A stretch of DNA of 64,000 nucleotides. It comes from Paenibacillus dendritiformis. GTDB lineage: Bacteria > Bacillota > Bacilli > Paenibacillales > Paenibacillaceae. A program made the position numbers and the translations under genes. Location: positions 2,720,001 to 2,784,000 of the forward strand of contig NZ_OX216966.1 in assembly GCF_945605565.1 (NCBI RefSeq). The letters run 5' to 3'. The notes under the pieces are model-generated. The model worked only from the letters and a program-made list of their open reading frames with translations. It did not search any database and was not told the DNA's origin. Below are positions 55,937 to 64,000 of this stretch, one piece after another (the first letter of the stretch is position 1; every line of letters begins with the position of its first letter).

Positions 55937-56419
55937 ATGGATATCTTTGAAAAGGTATTGCGTTTTCTGTTGAACAATCCATTTCTGGCCGTCATTCTGA
56001 TCGGCTTCGTGTTCTCCATCTTGCGGAAGGGCAACAAGCCGGCCAATCGGATGCCGAGCTTCGGCGGCGATACGGCGGGGAACCGGCCGGGCTCCGAACC
56101 GGACGAGCGCGATGACGAGCCGATGCTGGATGAGGAACGGTCCTATCCGGTCTATGCGGAGGAGGAGCGCAGCTCCCAAGCCGGGCTGCCGCAAGGATAT
56201 GCTTCACAGGACAGCATCACGTTGGAAGAGAGAATTGCCGCAATGAAGCCTTCGGTGCGTCCGGCCAGCGCCCCGCGGCATGCGGAGTCAAGCAACAAGG
56301 AATCCGCTGCTGCAGCTTCTGCGGTGATTCGCCCGGAGGAGGCGCTGAAGGGCGTTCTCTGGTCCGAGATTCTGGGACCGCCGCGGGCAAAGCGCCCTTA
56401 TGGCCGCCGCTCTTCCTGA
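55937..56419 (+). CDS. Membrane-anchored hypothetical protein
   Basis: 160 residues: one N-terminal transmembrane segment (about 10-30, LLNNPFLAVILIGFVFSIL) followed by a polar, acidic, probably disordered tail with a short LEERIAAMKP helix and a WSEILGPPRAKRPY C-terminal motif. Position, 10 bp after floA, suggests it belongs to the nfeD-floA operon. It is not recognisably YqfB. Function unknown; the tail may bind a cytoplasmic partner. Confidence 0.75.
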   Translation: MDIFEKVLRFLLNNPFLAVILIGFVFSILRKGNKPANRMPSFGGDTAGNRPGSEPDERDDEPMLDEERSYPVYAEEERSSQAGLPQGYASQDSITLEERIAAMKPSVRPASAPRHAESSNKESAAAASAVIRPEEALKGVLWSEILGPPRAKRPYGRRSS

Positions 56420-56517
56420 ACTGTTGCTCTACTCGGTTTGAAGCGGCTTCTCGCATCGTCGAGAGGTTCGTCTGTTCATTGGTTACTATGTTTTTGTTAG
56501 CCGGCTCTGAGAGCTGC

Positions 56518-56583
56518 AAGCCAGGTCCACGCGGGGATGATGTGACGGGACACCGTACGAATCTTCGCGGGCCTGGCTTTTTT
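56518..56583 (+). terminator. Terminator of the nfeD-floA operon
   Basis: AAGCCAGGTCC pairs with GGCCTGGCTT (with GCG/CGC further in) around a long loop, followed by TTTT. From here to 56641 I see nothing else. Confidence 0.75.
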
Positions 56584-56641
56584 AGATGTGTGACCTTAGA
56601 GGAGGGAGTTAGCGCCAGCTCTGACTCCCTGTCTAGAATAC

Positions 56642-56891
56642 AATCCTGCTAGAATGCAGTATTTTTCTTTTGTTAAAGCAATTTGGGTGCAAATTGCTGC
56701 AAAACCCAGGCTGTTGAGAAAGTCCAAGGGATTTTTTGGCACTTCATCAGGACCTGTCTCTCAGTAGAAAAATTTTATCTGATCGAAGTGCCTGAAAACT
56801 GCACAATGAAATGTCTATCCGATAGGCGAAGTCCTCAAAACTGCACGGTTTCGCAAGACACGTTGATTCAGTAGGCAAAATCCTGCACAAA
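56642..56891. repeat. Interspersed repeat array 2 (truncated by the IS element)
   Basis: Degenerate copies of the TGCAGCAATTTC motif near 56642-56667, 56690-56706 (inverted), 56791-56813 and 56831-56854, plus a fifth starting at 56879 (AATCCTGCACAAA) that is cut by the IS element and continues at 58541 (TACAGCAATTCG). No gene is seen in this stretch. Confidence 0.7.
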
Positions 56892-58536
56892 AAGTCAATT
56901 TCATAATTCCTTTCGTTCAAAGGGGTTGGACTAAGCCAAAATTGCAGATTCATTTTTTTTTGAAGATTACGCAACCTTCTTAGCTCCAAGGATGCTTTTG
57001 TTTAGGCGGTCTAACGCAAGTTTGCATAGGGTGTATGTCAGACAACTCAAGTCTAGATCGACAAAAGCACGTTTCTTCAGTTTTCTGCTTGAGCCCAATT
57101 CCATGTACAGCTTCAAATAGGCAAAAACACGTTCAATCGCTACTCGCTGCTTGAATAGTTCAGCAAACTTTTTGCTTCCACGTCCGGGTGCAGTGTATTT
57201 CCGAACATCTTCATCAATGCGAAATTTGAAAACTTTCTGGCAGCCGTCCGTTTGAAACGGGCAGGAGGCGCATTCCTTTGGCCTTGTGAATTTTATGGTA
57301 TCTCGCTTGGCATCGTAACTATCATAGACGTACGCATGACCTTGCTTGCAAGTCGGGCGAAAGTGCTTATCCACCCCTTCAGGTAGCTTGCTGCGATGAA
57401 TAAGCGGGATGATCGGTAACGCACCAATATCCCGGATTTGGCGGTAAACCGGTTCGCTGTCATACCCCTTATCAGCTAGCACATAGTTTGGTTTGAGAGA
57501 GGGAAATCGCTCCTTCATATATTTCAGAAGAACAATCGCCGCTCGCTGATCGTTCACATGAGCAGAACAGGTCACTCCGGCCACAATGTACTGGCTTTGG
57601 CAATCCACCAAGAGATTCTGTTTGTAGCCATGCCAATATTTCACCCGGCGCCGCCCTCCCCGTGGGTCACCCTTTGCACCTACACTTGCGTGTTGCGGCA
57701 TATCAGCGAGAAGCTGCTCGTAAGTGGCGGGCAACATATCGGCGACCTCCCGTTCAAATAGGCTGAGCGAGGCCTCGTACGCTTCAACTTCGGCACGCCA
57801 AGCCGCTTCTTCGGCTTTCGGAACGCGTCCACGCTTTGCACGCTTGGGTTTCTCTGGTTTAGGTTTCTCTTCTGCCTTGCTGGAAGACTCGTCCAGAAAA
57901 GTAGGTTCATCGGTTTCGGGCGTGAGCTTCGGTAATGATTTACCGGCGTCCAAATGGGGATTGCGATCAAAGGACTCGATGTGAGAAGAATCTATGGCCA
58001 GTACGTTTCCCTCAAGAAACCCTTCCGTAATCGCCTGGTTTACAAGGTCCTCCTGTGTCGTTCGAAAGAAACCGCATTGACTGAGCTTTGTAGTGAGCCG
58101 GGAATAGGCTGCTTCGCTGGGCACACGATCGGAACCGGTAAAACGGCAGCGAGTACGAAATTCAAGACTCTCCTTCAAACGGCTGACCAAATCCTTGGTA
58201 AAGCGGATGTGCTCCATTTTGCCGATGACGAGTGAGTATATCATCGCTCTTGTATTTAAACTTTCAGGACGGCCCCGACGATTGTAGCTGCTAATGGCGT
58301 GAAGAATTTTTCCGATCGGCAGATGTTCTAAAACGAAATCCGCTTTAGGGGAAGGCGCCATTTTCATCATTTCCTCAAAGGAAAATAGCTCTTCTTGTCG
58401 AATATGATACATGGGAGTACTCCTTTCTCAGTTTTTGGTTTAGTCACCTATAACTTCGAGAAAATGGGGAGGTACTCCTTTTTTCTGTGCCTAAAACTCC
58501 AGCAACCGCAAGGGTTTCGAATTATGAAATTGACTT
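56892..58536. mobile_element. IS1182-like insertion sequence, 1,645 bp
   Basis: Perfect 18-bp terminal inverted repeats AAGTCAATTTCATAATTC (56892-56909) and its complement (58519-58536). The flanks are CAAA on both sides (56888-56891 and 58537-58540), a 4-bp target duplication. Removing the element plus one CAAA restores a normal copy of the interspersed repeat, which confirms the ends. The element has one transposase gene on the minus strand and a visibly lower GC content than its surroundings. Confidence 0.93.
56967..58412 (-). CDS. IS1182-like DDE transposase
   Basis: 481 residues, apparently intact. N-terminal domain with the LPIGKILHAISSYNRRGRPE block and a helix-turn-helix region; catalytic triad predicted as Asp141 (VLAIDSSHIE), Asp314 (VLADKGYDSE) and Glu427 (RVAIERVFAYLKLYM). 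A Lys/Glu/Pro-rich spacer (about 178-205) and a Cys cluster (Cys381, Cys384, Cys391) match members of the IS1182/IS5-like group. AAAGGAG lies ahead of the ATG. No frameshift or stop interrupts it, so it may be active. Confidence 0.93.
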   Translation of the reverse strand: MYHIRQEELFSFEEMMKMAPSPKADFVLEHLPIGKILHAISSYNRRGRPESLNTRAMIYSLVIGKMEHIRFTKDLVSRLKESLEFRTRCRFTGSDRVPSEAAYSRLTTKLSQCGFFRTTQEDLVNQAITEGFLEGNVLAIDSSHIESFDRNPHLDAGKSLPKLTPETDEPTFLDESSSKAEEKPKPEKPKRAKRGRVPKAEEAAWRAEVEAYEASLSLFEREVADMLPATYEQLLADMPQHASVGAKGDPRGGRRRVKYWHGYKQNLLVDCQSQYIVAGVTCSAHVNDQRAAIVLLKYMKERFPSLKPNYVLADKGYDSEPVYRQIRDIGALPIIPLIHRSKLPEGVDKHFRPTCKQGHAYVYDSYDAKRDTIKFTRPKECASCPFQTDGCQKVFKFRIDEDVRKYTAPGRGSKKFAELFKQRVAIERVFAYLKLYMELGSSRKLKKRAFVDLDLSCLTYTLCKLALDRLNKSILGAKKVA

Positions 58537-58540
58537 CAAA

Positions 58541-58715
58541 TACAGCAATTCGGTAGGGACGACTTCACCAGAAAGGGAATCCTGTAAAACTGCAGCAATT
58601 TCACCCGTTTCTCCTCGACTTAGCTAAAAAGGGCCTAAAATGATGTAGCCGTGCAGCAATTCCTCGAAATGTGGACTCATTGAGCCGAAAATCCTGTAAA
58701 ATAGCAGCAATTCCC
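58541..58715. repeat. Interspersed repeat array 3
   Basis: The right half of the IS-split copy (58541-58552) is followed by copies at 58578-58604, 58641-58666 and 58690-58715. The cores are TGCAGCAATT or AGCAGCAATT; the 63- and 49-bp intervals and the TGATGTA-type middle copy reproduce the layout of array 1 near 1.7 kb. Arrays 2 and 3 were one array before the IS insertion. Confidence 0.78.
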
Positions 58716-59449
58716 TCCACACGTTAAAACCCCAGGAGATTAGGATGTCTCCAGAAGGCGATGACGCTCTGAATGCCAAGTTTCGATTAGGTACTCACCC
58801 TAAGCATCTTCTTCAATCGAATGAGCTCGGCAGGGACTTGCCCCTCACGGATTCTCTTCCTCACTCGGCCCGTTGGTTCCCCCAACTCGGGAGGCTAGCC
58901 TGCCAGAGGCGCGCTGCAACCGCTGATCGAGGCGATGCGCCAAGCCCCGAGGGAGCAGAAGCCTGGATCTGAGCCGCTGGCGGACAAACCTTGTCAAGCC
59001 GCACTGCGGCAGCAACACGCTCCGAGGGAGGGATGCGTGTCCTATCTGCCGCAACGCGCTCTCCAGGGAGTCGTTCGCTCCGGCCGCCGCAACGTGCTCC
59101 CAGGGAGGGATGCGTGTCCTGTCTGCCGCCACGCGCTCTCCAGGGAGTCGTTCCCCCCGGCCGCCACAACGCGCTCCGAGGGAGCAATGTGCTCTCAGCC
59201 GCCACAACACGCCCCAAAGGAGCAAAGCGCCCAAGCCGCCGCAACGTGCTCCCAGGGAAGGATGCGTGTCCTATCTGCCGCCACAGCCTCAATGTAGCAA
59301 CGCCCCTGGCCCGCCAACGCGCCCCCGCCGCCGCATGTTCACGCGTGACGGCAGCGACTTCGCCGTCCGCCCTTTCCGTCCCCCCATATTTCATAATCCG
59401 GCCTTGTTCCGCATAGGTTGTAAAGTACAGGAAGGGGGCCTTTGCCAAA
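58716..59449. repeat. Gene-free stretch with about 38-bp minisatellite (59020-59289)
   Basis: Seven units of 37-39 bp begin near 59020, 59059, 59097, 59136, 59174, 59212 and 59249. Each starts CTCYSAGGGAG, a small inverted repeat, and ends near GCCGCAACGYG. Two unit types alternate (with GGATGCGTGTCCTATCTGC or with TCGTTCGCTCCGGCC), giving a 77-bp period. Open frames cross it on both strands but without ribosome-binding sites. 58716-59000 and 59290-59430 show nothing else convincing. Confidence 0.8.
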
Positions 59450-59743
59450 ATGAGCCGCATTGCCCGCAAATTGCGCCAGTGGTCCGTAAATTGGTTCGAT
59501 CTGCCGCAGGATATGATCACGGATATGCCCCGTCTGGTCATGACTGGCAATCGCAAGCTGGTCGTAGAGAATCATCAGGGCATTCTTCACTTCTCCGATC
59601 AGCATATGCGTCTCGCCTTGGCAGCGGGCCAACTGGAAGTGTACGGAACCGACTTGACGATTCGCGCCATCTATACCGAGGAAATCTGTATCGAGGGCGT
59701 TATCAACGATATCAAGTATCACGGAACGGGGGGAACGTCGTGA
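59450..59743 (+). CDS. yqfC: Sporulation protein YqfC
   Basis: 97-residue YabP/YqfC-family protein (LPQDMITDMPRLVMTGNRKL, then VENHQGILHFSDQHMRL). In Bacillus it is sigma-E dependent and of unknown molecular function in the mother cell. AGGAAGGGGG lies about 10 bases before the ATG. Its TGA overlaps the GTG of yqfD, so the two are coupled. Confidence 0.94.
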   Translation: MSRIARKLRQWSVNWFDLPQDMITDMPRLVMTGNRKLVVENHQGILHFSDQHMRLALAAGQLEVYGTDLTIRAIYTEEICIEGVINDIKYHGTGGTS

Positions 59744-60981
59744 AAGCTCCTTCATTTGCCCGCCTGCGCGGCTATGTCCGTGCCAGTCTGCGCGGCGACA
59801 AAATCGAAACCTTTATCAATGCCGCCTCACTGCAACACATCAGAATTTGGGATGTCCGGCGTCTCCCGAACGGTAAGGCGGAATGTTTTTTGCTGGTCGC
59901 CGATTACTTGCGCCTTCGTCCGCTGTTGAAGGAGACAGGCTGCCGCATTCACGTGGAACAGCGGTTCGGGTTTCCATTCTCTATCGTACGCATCCGCCGG
60001 CGTAAGTTTTTTGTCATGGGCGGAATTCTTTTTTTGCTCGGATTGTACATGCTGTCTTCTCTCGTCTGGAGCATCGAGGTAACGGGCAATGTCCGCATTC
60101 CGACGGAGGAAGTGCTGAAGCAGGCGAGACAGCAGGGCATTTACCCGTTCCAATGGACCTTCCGGCTGCGTGATCCGGACGCCGTCTCCAAGGCGATGAA
60201 TACGCAGCTCAGGGGCGTCTCGTGGATAGGCATTGAGCGGAACGGGACAAGAATCCGGATTCATGTCGTGGAGTCGACCTTGCCTGACAATAAGGGGCTT
60301 GTTAACCCGCGGCATCTTGTGGCCAAGACAGACGGGATCATTACGCATATTATCGCGGAACGGGGCCGCCCGGCCGTCAGGCAGCATTCTCGGGTCAAGA
60401 AGGGAGACATTCTCATCTCGGGGCGAATCGGAACCGAGGAGCTGCCGAGCACGGTGGCGGCCAAGGGAGAGGTGCGGGCGCTCGTATGGCATGAATACGA
60501 TGTCGCCGCCCCCCTTGTCACCAGGCGCAAAGTATATACCGGAGAGGAAAAAGAGCTTCGCTACGTGACGGCAGGAGAGAGGCGCTTGCAGATTGGCGGC
60601 TATGGCAATATTCCATTCGACAGCTATGAGACGATCGTGGAAGCGAAGCGGCTGCAATGGAGGCAGTGGGTGCTGCCGTTCGGCTGGCAGACGGAGGTGC
60701 TGAAGGAAGCTCATATCATCTCGGAAGAGCGAAGCGAGCAGGAGGCGGCGGCTGCGGGGCTGCAGGAGGCCCGTGCCGATGTGCTTGCCAAGAACGGTCC
60801 CGATGCACGCATTCATGAGGAAAAAATTTTGCATCAGAAGGCGGAGAATGGTAAAGTGGTCATGAAGGTGCTTTTTGAAGTGGAGCAGTCGATTGCGGAA
60901 GAATTGCCGATTGTGCCGCAGGCACAGCCGGACCCGGGTGCGCAGGATGAGAACGCGGCGCCTCCACAAGCGAGAGGATAA
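59740..60981 (+). CDS. yqfD: Sporulation protein YqfD
   Basis: 413-residue mother-cell membrane protein with one transmembrane segment (about 88-108, FVMGGILFLLGLYMLSSLV) and a large domain beyond it starting with SIEVTGNVRIPTEEVL. The family is complete, with GIERNGTRIRIHVVES and VKKGDILISG. The start is the GTG at 59740 overlapping the yqfC stop (KAPSFARLRGYVR); the frame is open much further upstream only because of GC-rich repeat DNA. In Bacillus it is needed for efficient sporulation. Confidence 0.95.
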   Translation: MKAPSFARLRGYVRASLRGDKIETFINAASLQHIRIWDVRRLPNGKAECFLLVADYLRLRPLLKETGCRIHVEQRFGFPFSIVRIRRRKFFVMGGILFLLGLYMLSSLVWSIEVTGNVRIPTEEVLKQARQQGIYPFQWTFRLRDPDAVSKAMNTQLRGVSWIGIERNGTRIRIHVVESTLPDNKGLVNPRHLVAKTDGIITHIIAERGRPAVRQHSRVKKGDILISGRIGTEELPSTVAAKGEVRALVWHEYDVAAPLVTRRKVYTGEEKELRYVTAGERRLQIGGYGNIPFDSYETIVEAKRLQWRQWVLPFGWQTEVLKEAHIISEERSEQEAAAAGLQEARADVLAKNGPDARIHEEKILHQKAENGKVVMKVLFEVEQSIAEELPIVPQAQPDPGAQDENAAPPQARG

Positions 60982-61007
60982 TGAACGTTTAAGGAGACTG
61001 AGATTTT

Positions 61008-61976
61008 TTGACGCAACCAACAATTGTCAAGCTTACACTGCAGAACGTTGCCGAGGGACTGGCTCTCTTCGGCCCCCAGGACAAGTACCTGCGCCTGATT
61101 CAGAGCAGCACGGACGCGAACGTTATGTCGCGGGATGCTGAGATTTCTATTTCGGGAGAGGCGATGGAGGTTGAGAAGCTGCAGCAGCTGTTTGAAGTCC
61201 TGCTGGAGCTTGTGCGGAACAATATCGCTCTGTCCGAACGCGACATTCAATACGCCATCGATTTGGCGCAAGATTGGAAAGTCCACGAACTGCTCGATCT
61301 GTTCAAAGGCGAGATTGCCCATACGTACCGGGGCAAGCCGATACGGGTAAAGACGATCGGGCAGCGGCATTATGTATCCACCATTAAGAAGAAGGACATC
61401 GTGTTCGGCATCGGTCCGGCCGGGACGGGCAAGACGTATTTGGCCGTCGTCCTGGCGGTGATGGCGCTGAAGGAAGGAGCGGTCAAGCGGATTGTATTGA
61501 CCCGCCCGGCCGTAGAGGCCGGCGAGAATCTGGGCTTCCTTCCGGGGGATCTGCAGGAGAAGGTGGACCCGTATTTGCGTCCGCTCTATGATGCGCTGTA
61601 CGACGTCATAGGCCTTGATCAAGTCGGGAAAGCATTGGAACGGGGACTGATTGAGATCGCGCCGCTTGCTTACATGCGCGGCCGCACGCTTGATGACGCG
61701 TTCATTATTTTGGACGAAGCCCAGAATACGACGCCCGAGCAGATGAAGATGTTCCTGACACGGCTCGGATTCGGCTCGAAGATGGTCATCACCGGAGACA
61801 TTACCCAGATCGATCTGCCGCGCGGCAAGCGCTCGGGCCTGGTGGAGGCTTCTCATATTTTGCATGAGATTGAAGAAATCGGCTTTGTGCACTTTGCCGA
61901 GCAGGATGTCGTTCGTCATTCCTTAGTGCAGAAAATTATTACAGCTTATCAGAAGGATAGCGAAAACCAAGGATAG
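61008..61976 (+). CDS. phoH: PhoH family protein
   Basis: 322-residue P-loop ATPase of the PhoH group; biochemical role unsettled, with RNA helicase or RNase-associated functions suggested for relatives. N-terminal KH-like region (about 10-90), Walker A FGIGPAGTGKTYLA, RPAVEAGENLGFLPGDLQEK and Walker B AFIILDEAQNTTPEQMK. TTG start, with AAGGAG 11 bases upstream. In Bacillus phoH stands next to yqfD and yqfF, as here. Confidence 0.95.
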   Translation: MTQPTIVKLTLQNVAEGLALFGPQDKYLRLIQSSTDANVMSRDAEISISGEAMEVEKLQQLFEVLLELVRNNIALSERDIQYAIDLAQDWKVHELLDLFKGEIAHTYRGKPIRVKTIGQRHYVSTIKKKDIVFGIGPAGTGKTYLAVVLAVMALKEGAVKRIVLTRPAVEAGENLGFLPGDLQEKVDPYLRPLYDALYDVIGLDQVGKALERGLIEIAPLAYMRGRTLDDAFIILDEAQNTTPEQMKMFLTRLGFGSKMVITGDITQIDLPRGKRSGLVEASHILHEIEEIGFVHFAEQDVVRHSLVQKIITAYQKDSENQG

Positions 61977-61991
61977 AGAGGGTTGTTCTCT

Positions 61992-64000
61992 ATGCTAAAG
62001 ACAAATCGTTCCGGCGACGGAAGCAAGCCGGCCCGGCAAGTGAATATGTCCGGTTGGAAATACAGCGTCGGCGTGCGCTTTCTTTTGTTTTTTCTCATCA
62101 CGCTGTTGTTCTATCTCAGTCTGGCTCCGAGCGTGCTGCCGGAGAAATTCGATATCGAGGTCAACGTGCGGAGCGAGAAGGACATTATCGCGCCGATTCA
62201 GATACCCGACAAGAAGGCGACGCTCAAAGCCCAGGATCAGGCGGCCGAACGGGTGCAGCCGATTTACGATATCATTTCCTTGCGCAACGAGCGTCTGTCC
62301 GACAGCATATTCGATCGGATTGAGCAATTGAACTCGGACGAGACGATCTCCTATTCCCAGAAGGTGGACGTGTTCCGCCGGGAAATTCCGGAGATGGTGA
62401 AGGATCATGTGCGCCAGTTCCTGACGACGGGACGGAATACCAACACCTATTCCAGCGTGATGCTGGAGGAAATTAGCAAGCGTCTCGAAGAGCAGACGTA
62501 CCGGATTCCCGAGGAAACGTATATCAAGATCGCGAGACTGACCAAGGAAGATATTACGGAAATGAAATCGGTCGCGCGGGAGCTCGTATCGAAGCTGATG
62601 AGCGATGCGGTTCCCGAAGCGGCGATCGCCAGGGCGAAGGTGCCCGAATACGTGAACGCCAGCTCCCTGAACAAGCGCTCGGCGCGTGAAGTCGTGCAGG
62701 AACTGGTCCGGCTCGTCATTACGCCGAACAAGTTCTATGATGATGAAGCGACGAAGGAAGCGAAGGTTCAGGCGCGCGAGAATACGCCGCCGGTATTTAT
62801 TAAGCAGGGCGATATTTTCGTCAAAAAGGGCCAGCTGATTACGCAAGAAATGTATGACTTGCTGCGTGAGAACGATCTGCTGAAGACCGAAGTCAATTAT
62901 TGGCCGCAATTCGGCCTGCTGCTTCTGTCGGCGCTGTTCTCGCTCGTCTTGTTCATGTTCATGCGCCAGGCGAGCCATACGCATTTCAAATTCAACAATG
63001 TTCAGCTGCTGATGCTGCTGCTTATTTTCACGATCAATATCATTGCCGTCCATATTATCGCGTACTCGCAGACGGAAGACGCGATATTTATCGGCTACGC
63101 GGCGCCGGTCGCCATGGGCGTCATGCTGATCACGCTCCTGATCGATCTGCCGCTCGCCTATATTAGCGCGGTCGTGCTGAGCGTCGTCGCGAGCATTATT
63201 TTGAATACGCATCAGGGCGCGGTGTTCGATTTCCATTTCGGATTTTTCGCCCTCGTTACATCCTATGCGGCGATATTCGCGATTCACCGGGCGAGCCAGC
63301 GCTCGACGATATTGAAGGCAGGCATTATGGTATGCATCTTCGGCAGCTTGACGGTACTGACGCTGTCCATGCTGAACGGGGATGCGCTCAACCAGCGCGA
63401 TACGATGCTCGCTGCGGCGTTCGCCTTTGCGAGCGGACTGTTGAATGCGGTTCTGGTGATGGGACTGATGCCGTTCTTCGAAGTGACCTTCGGTATTTTG
63501 TCCGCGCTGAAGCTGGTCGAGCTGTCGAACCCGAACCATCCGCTGCTGCGGAAGCTGCTGACCGAGACGCCGGGTACGTATCATCACAGCGTCATGGTCG
63601 GCAATCTGGCCGAGCAGGCGGCCGAAGCGATCGGAGCCAACGGGCTGCTCTGCCGCGTGGGTGCGTTCTATCACGATATCGGCAAGACGAAGCGTCCGAG
63701 CTATTTCATCGAGAATCAGACGAATATGGACAATCCGCATGATTTCATCGATCCGAAGCTGAGCACTTCGATAATCGTGGCGCATGCCCGCGACGGGGCC
63801 GATATGCTGAAGGACTACAAACTTCCGAAGCCGATTCGGGATATAGCCGAGCAGCATCATGGCACGACATTTTTGAAGTACTTCTATTACAAGGCGTTGA
63901 AGCTGGCCAAGGAGCAGGGCAAGGAGCCCGATTTCACGGAAGATGACTTCCGTTATCCGGGGCCGAAGGCGCAATCGAAGGAGGCGGCCGTCGTCGGCAT
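61992..64000 (+). CDS. pgpH: 7TM-HD family cyclic di-AMP phosphodiesterase PgpH (partial, runs off the window)
   Basis: The frame opens at ATG 61992 (GAGAGGG nine bases upstream) and is still open at the end of the window, with about 669 residues visible. Layout: a cytoplasmic N-terminus, transmembrane helix at about 25-45, a large 7TM-HDED extracellular domain (to about 300), seven-helix membrane region (about 305-500), and a C-terminal HD domain with YHHSVMVGNLAEQA and FYHDIGKTKRP. In Listeria the orthologue hydrolyses c-di-AMP; the Bacillus name is YqfF. Only the last few tens of residues are missing. Confidence 0.95.
   Translation, partial: MLKTNRSGDGSKPARQVNMSGWKYSVGVRFLLFFLITLLFYLSLAPSVLPEKFDIEVNVRSEKDIIAPIQIPDKKATLKAQDQAAERVQPIYDIISLRNERLSDSIFDRIEQLNSDETISYSQKVDVFRREIPEMVKDHVRQFLTTGRNTNTYSSVMLEEISKRLEEQTYRIPEETYIKIARLTKEDITEMKSVARELVSKLMSDAVPEAAIARAKVPEYVNASSLNKRSAREVVQELVRLVITPNKFYDDEATKEAKVQARENTPPVFIKQGDIFVKKGQLITQEMYDLLRENDLLKTEVNYWPQFGLLLLSALFSLVLFMFMRQASHTHFKFNNVQLLMLLLIFTINIIAVHIIAYSQTEDAIFIGYAAPVAMGVMLITLLIDLPLAYISAVVLSVVASIILNTHQGAVFDFHFGFFALVTSYAAIFAIHRASQRSTILKAGIMVCIFGSLTVLTLSMLNGDALNQRDTMLAAAFAFASGLLNAVLVMGLMPFFEVTFGILSALKLVELSNPNHPLLRKLLTETPGTYHHSVMVGNLAEQAAEAIGANGLLCRVGAFYHDIGKTKRPSYFIENQTNMDNPHDFIDPKLSTSIIVAHARDGADMLKDYKLPKPIRDIAEQHHGTTFLKYFYYKALKLAKEQGKEPDFTEDDFRYPGPKAQSKEAAVVG

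Noticed and set aside
58741..58972. Possible 75-codon gene downstream of the IS element
   Set aside because: No ribosome-binding site, no recognisable features, and its end enters minisatellite-like DNA.
59110..59739. N-terminal extension of YqfD by 210 residues
   Set aside because: The extension is a translation of repeat DNA and antisense to nothing conserved; the GTG at 59740 coupled to yqfC gives the normal family N-terminus.
61995..63974. Very long open frame (about 659 codons) on the minus strand opposite pgpH
   Set aside because: It mirrors the codon pattern of the real gene, has Arg/His/Gln-rich sequence without domains and no ribosome-binding site. Similar antisense frames opposite lepA, dnaK-grpE, the chaperonin, rsmE-mtaB, addA and sbcC are rejected for the same reason.

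Overview
This 64 kb window is chromosomal DNA of a spore-forming, GC-rich Bacillota; gene content and order fit Paenibacillus or a close relative. The evidence is spore genes (gpr, spoIIP, yqfC, yqfD), and a gene order that follows the Bacillus subtilis gpr-spoIIP-yqxA-lepA-hemW-hrcA-grpE-dnaK-dnaJ-prmA-rsmE-mtaB ... rpsU-yqeY-yqeZ-yqfA ... yqfC-yqfD-phoH-yqfF backbone, interrupted by blocks absent from Bacillus. Strong Shine-Dalgarno sequences, frequent GTG/TTG starts and HrcA/CIRCE control agree. No rRNA or tRNA gene was seen.

Layout. 1-8 kb: germination protease, a 1.2 kb repeat-filled gap, an M23 lipoprotein divergent from an OmpR-type two-component system, spoIIP and yqxA. 8-12 kb: lepA, hemW, a small membrane protein and an ArgA-like acetyltransferase. 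12-19 kb: the CIRCE-controlled heat-shock operon hrcA - archaeal-type (Group II/III) chaperonin - grpE - dnaK - dnaJ. 19-23 kb: a BmrA-like ABC exporter with a second two-component system. 23-27.6 kb: a ugp-type glycerol-3-phosphate/glycerophosphodiester operon on the minus strand, with an intrinsic terminator in its leader and the antiterminator gene glpP divergently beside it. 28-37 kb: prmA, an M50 protease, rsmE, mtaB, Nudix, deoC, a Na/Pi symporter, an RlmI/K-like methylase and a DUF1835 protein. 37-50 kb: addB-addA and sbcD-sbcC, i.e. double-strand-break end processing. 50-56 kb: a candidate structured ncRNA, a decayed Tyr/Gly-rich gene, a hydrolase, a HIT protein, rpsU-yqeY, and a sigma-W-type nfeD-floA operon. 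56-59.4 kb: an accessory island with an IS1182-like element and two repeat systems. 59.4-64 kb: yqfC-yqfD-phoH-pgpH, the last running off the window.

Working together: the heat-shock operon supplies the Hsp70 machine plus a lid-bearing chaperonin that should not need GroES. The ugp cluster would import and cleave glycerophosphodiesters when GlpP senses glycerol-3-phosphate. AddAB and SbcCD handle broken DNA. NfeD and FloA form a membrane-microdomain pair. GPR, SpoIIP, YqfC and YqfD serve sporulation and germination.

Most notable for follow-up: (1) the Group II/III chaperonin inside the CIRCE operon; (2) the leader terminator of the ugp operon opposite glpP; (3) a family of short interspersed repeat arrays with a conserved internal layout, one copy of which is split exactly by the IS element with a 4-bp duplication; (4) several unrelated degenerate minisatellites in gene gaps; (5) a promoter-structured RNA-terminator unit at about 50.4-50.6 kb.
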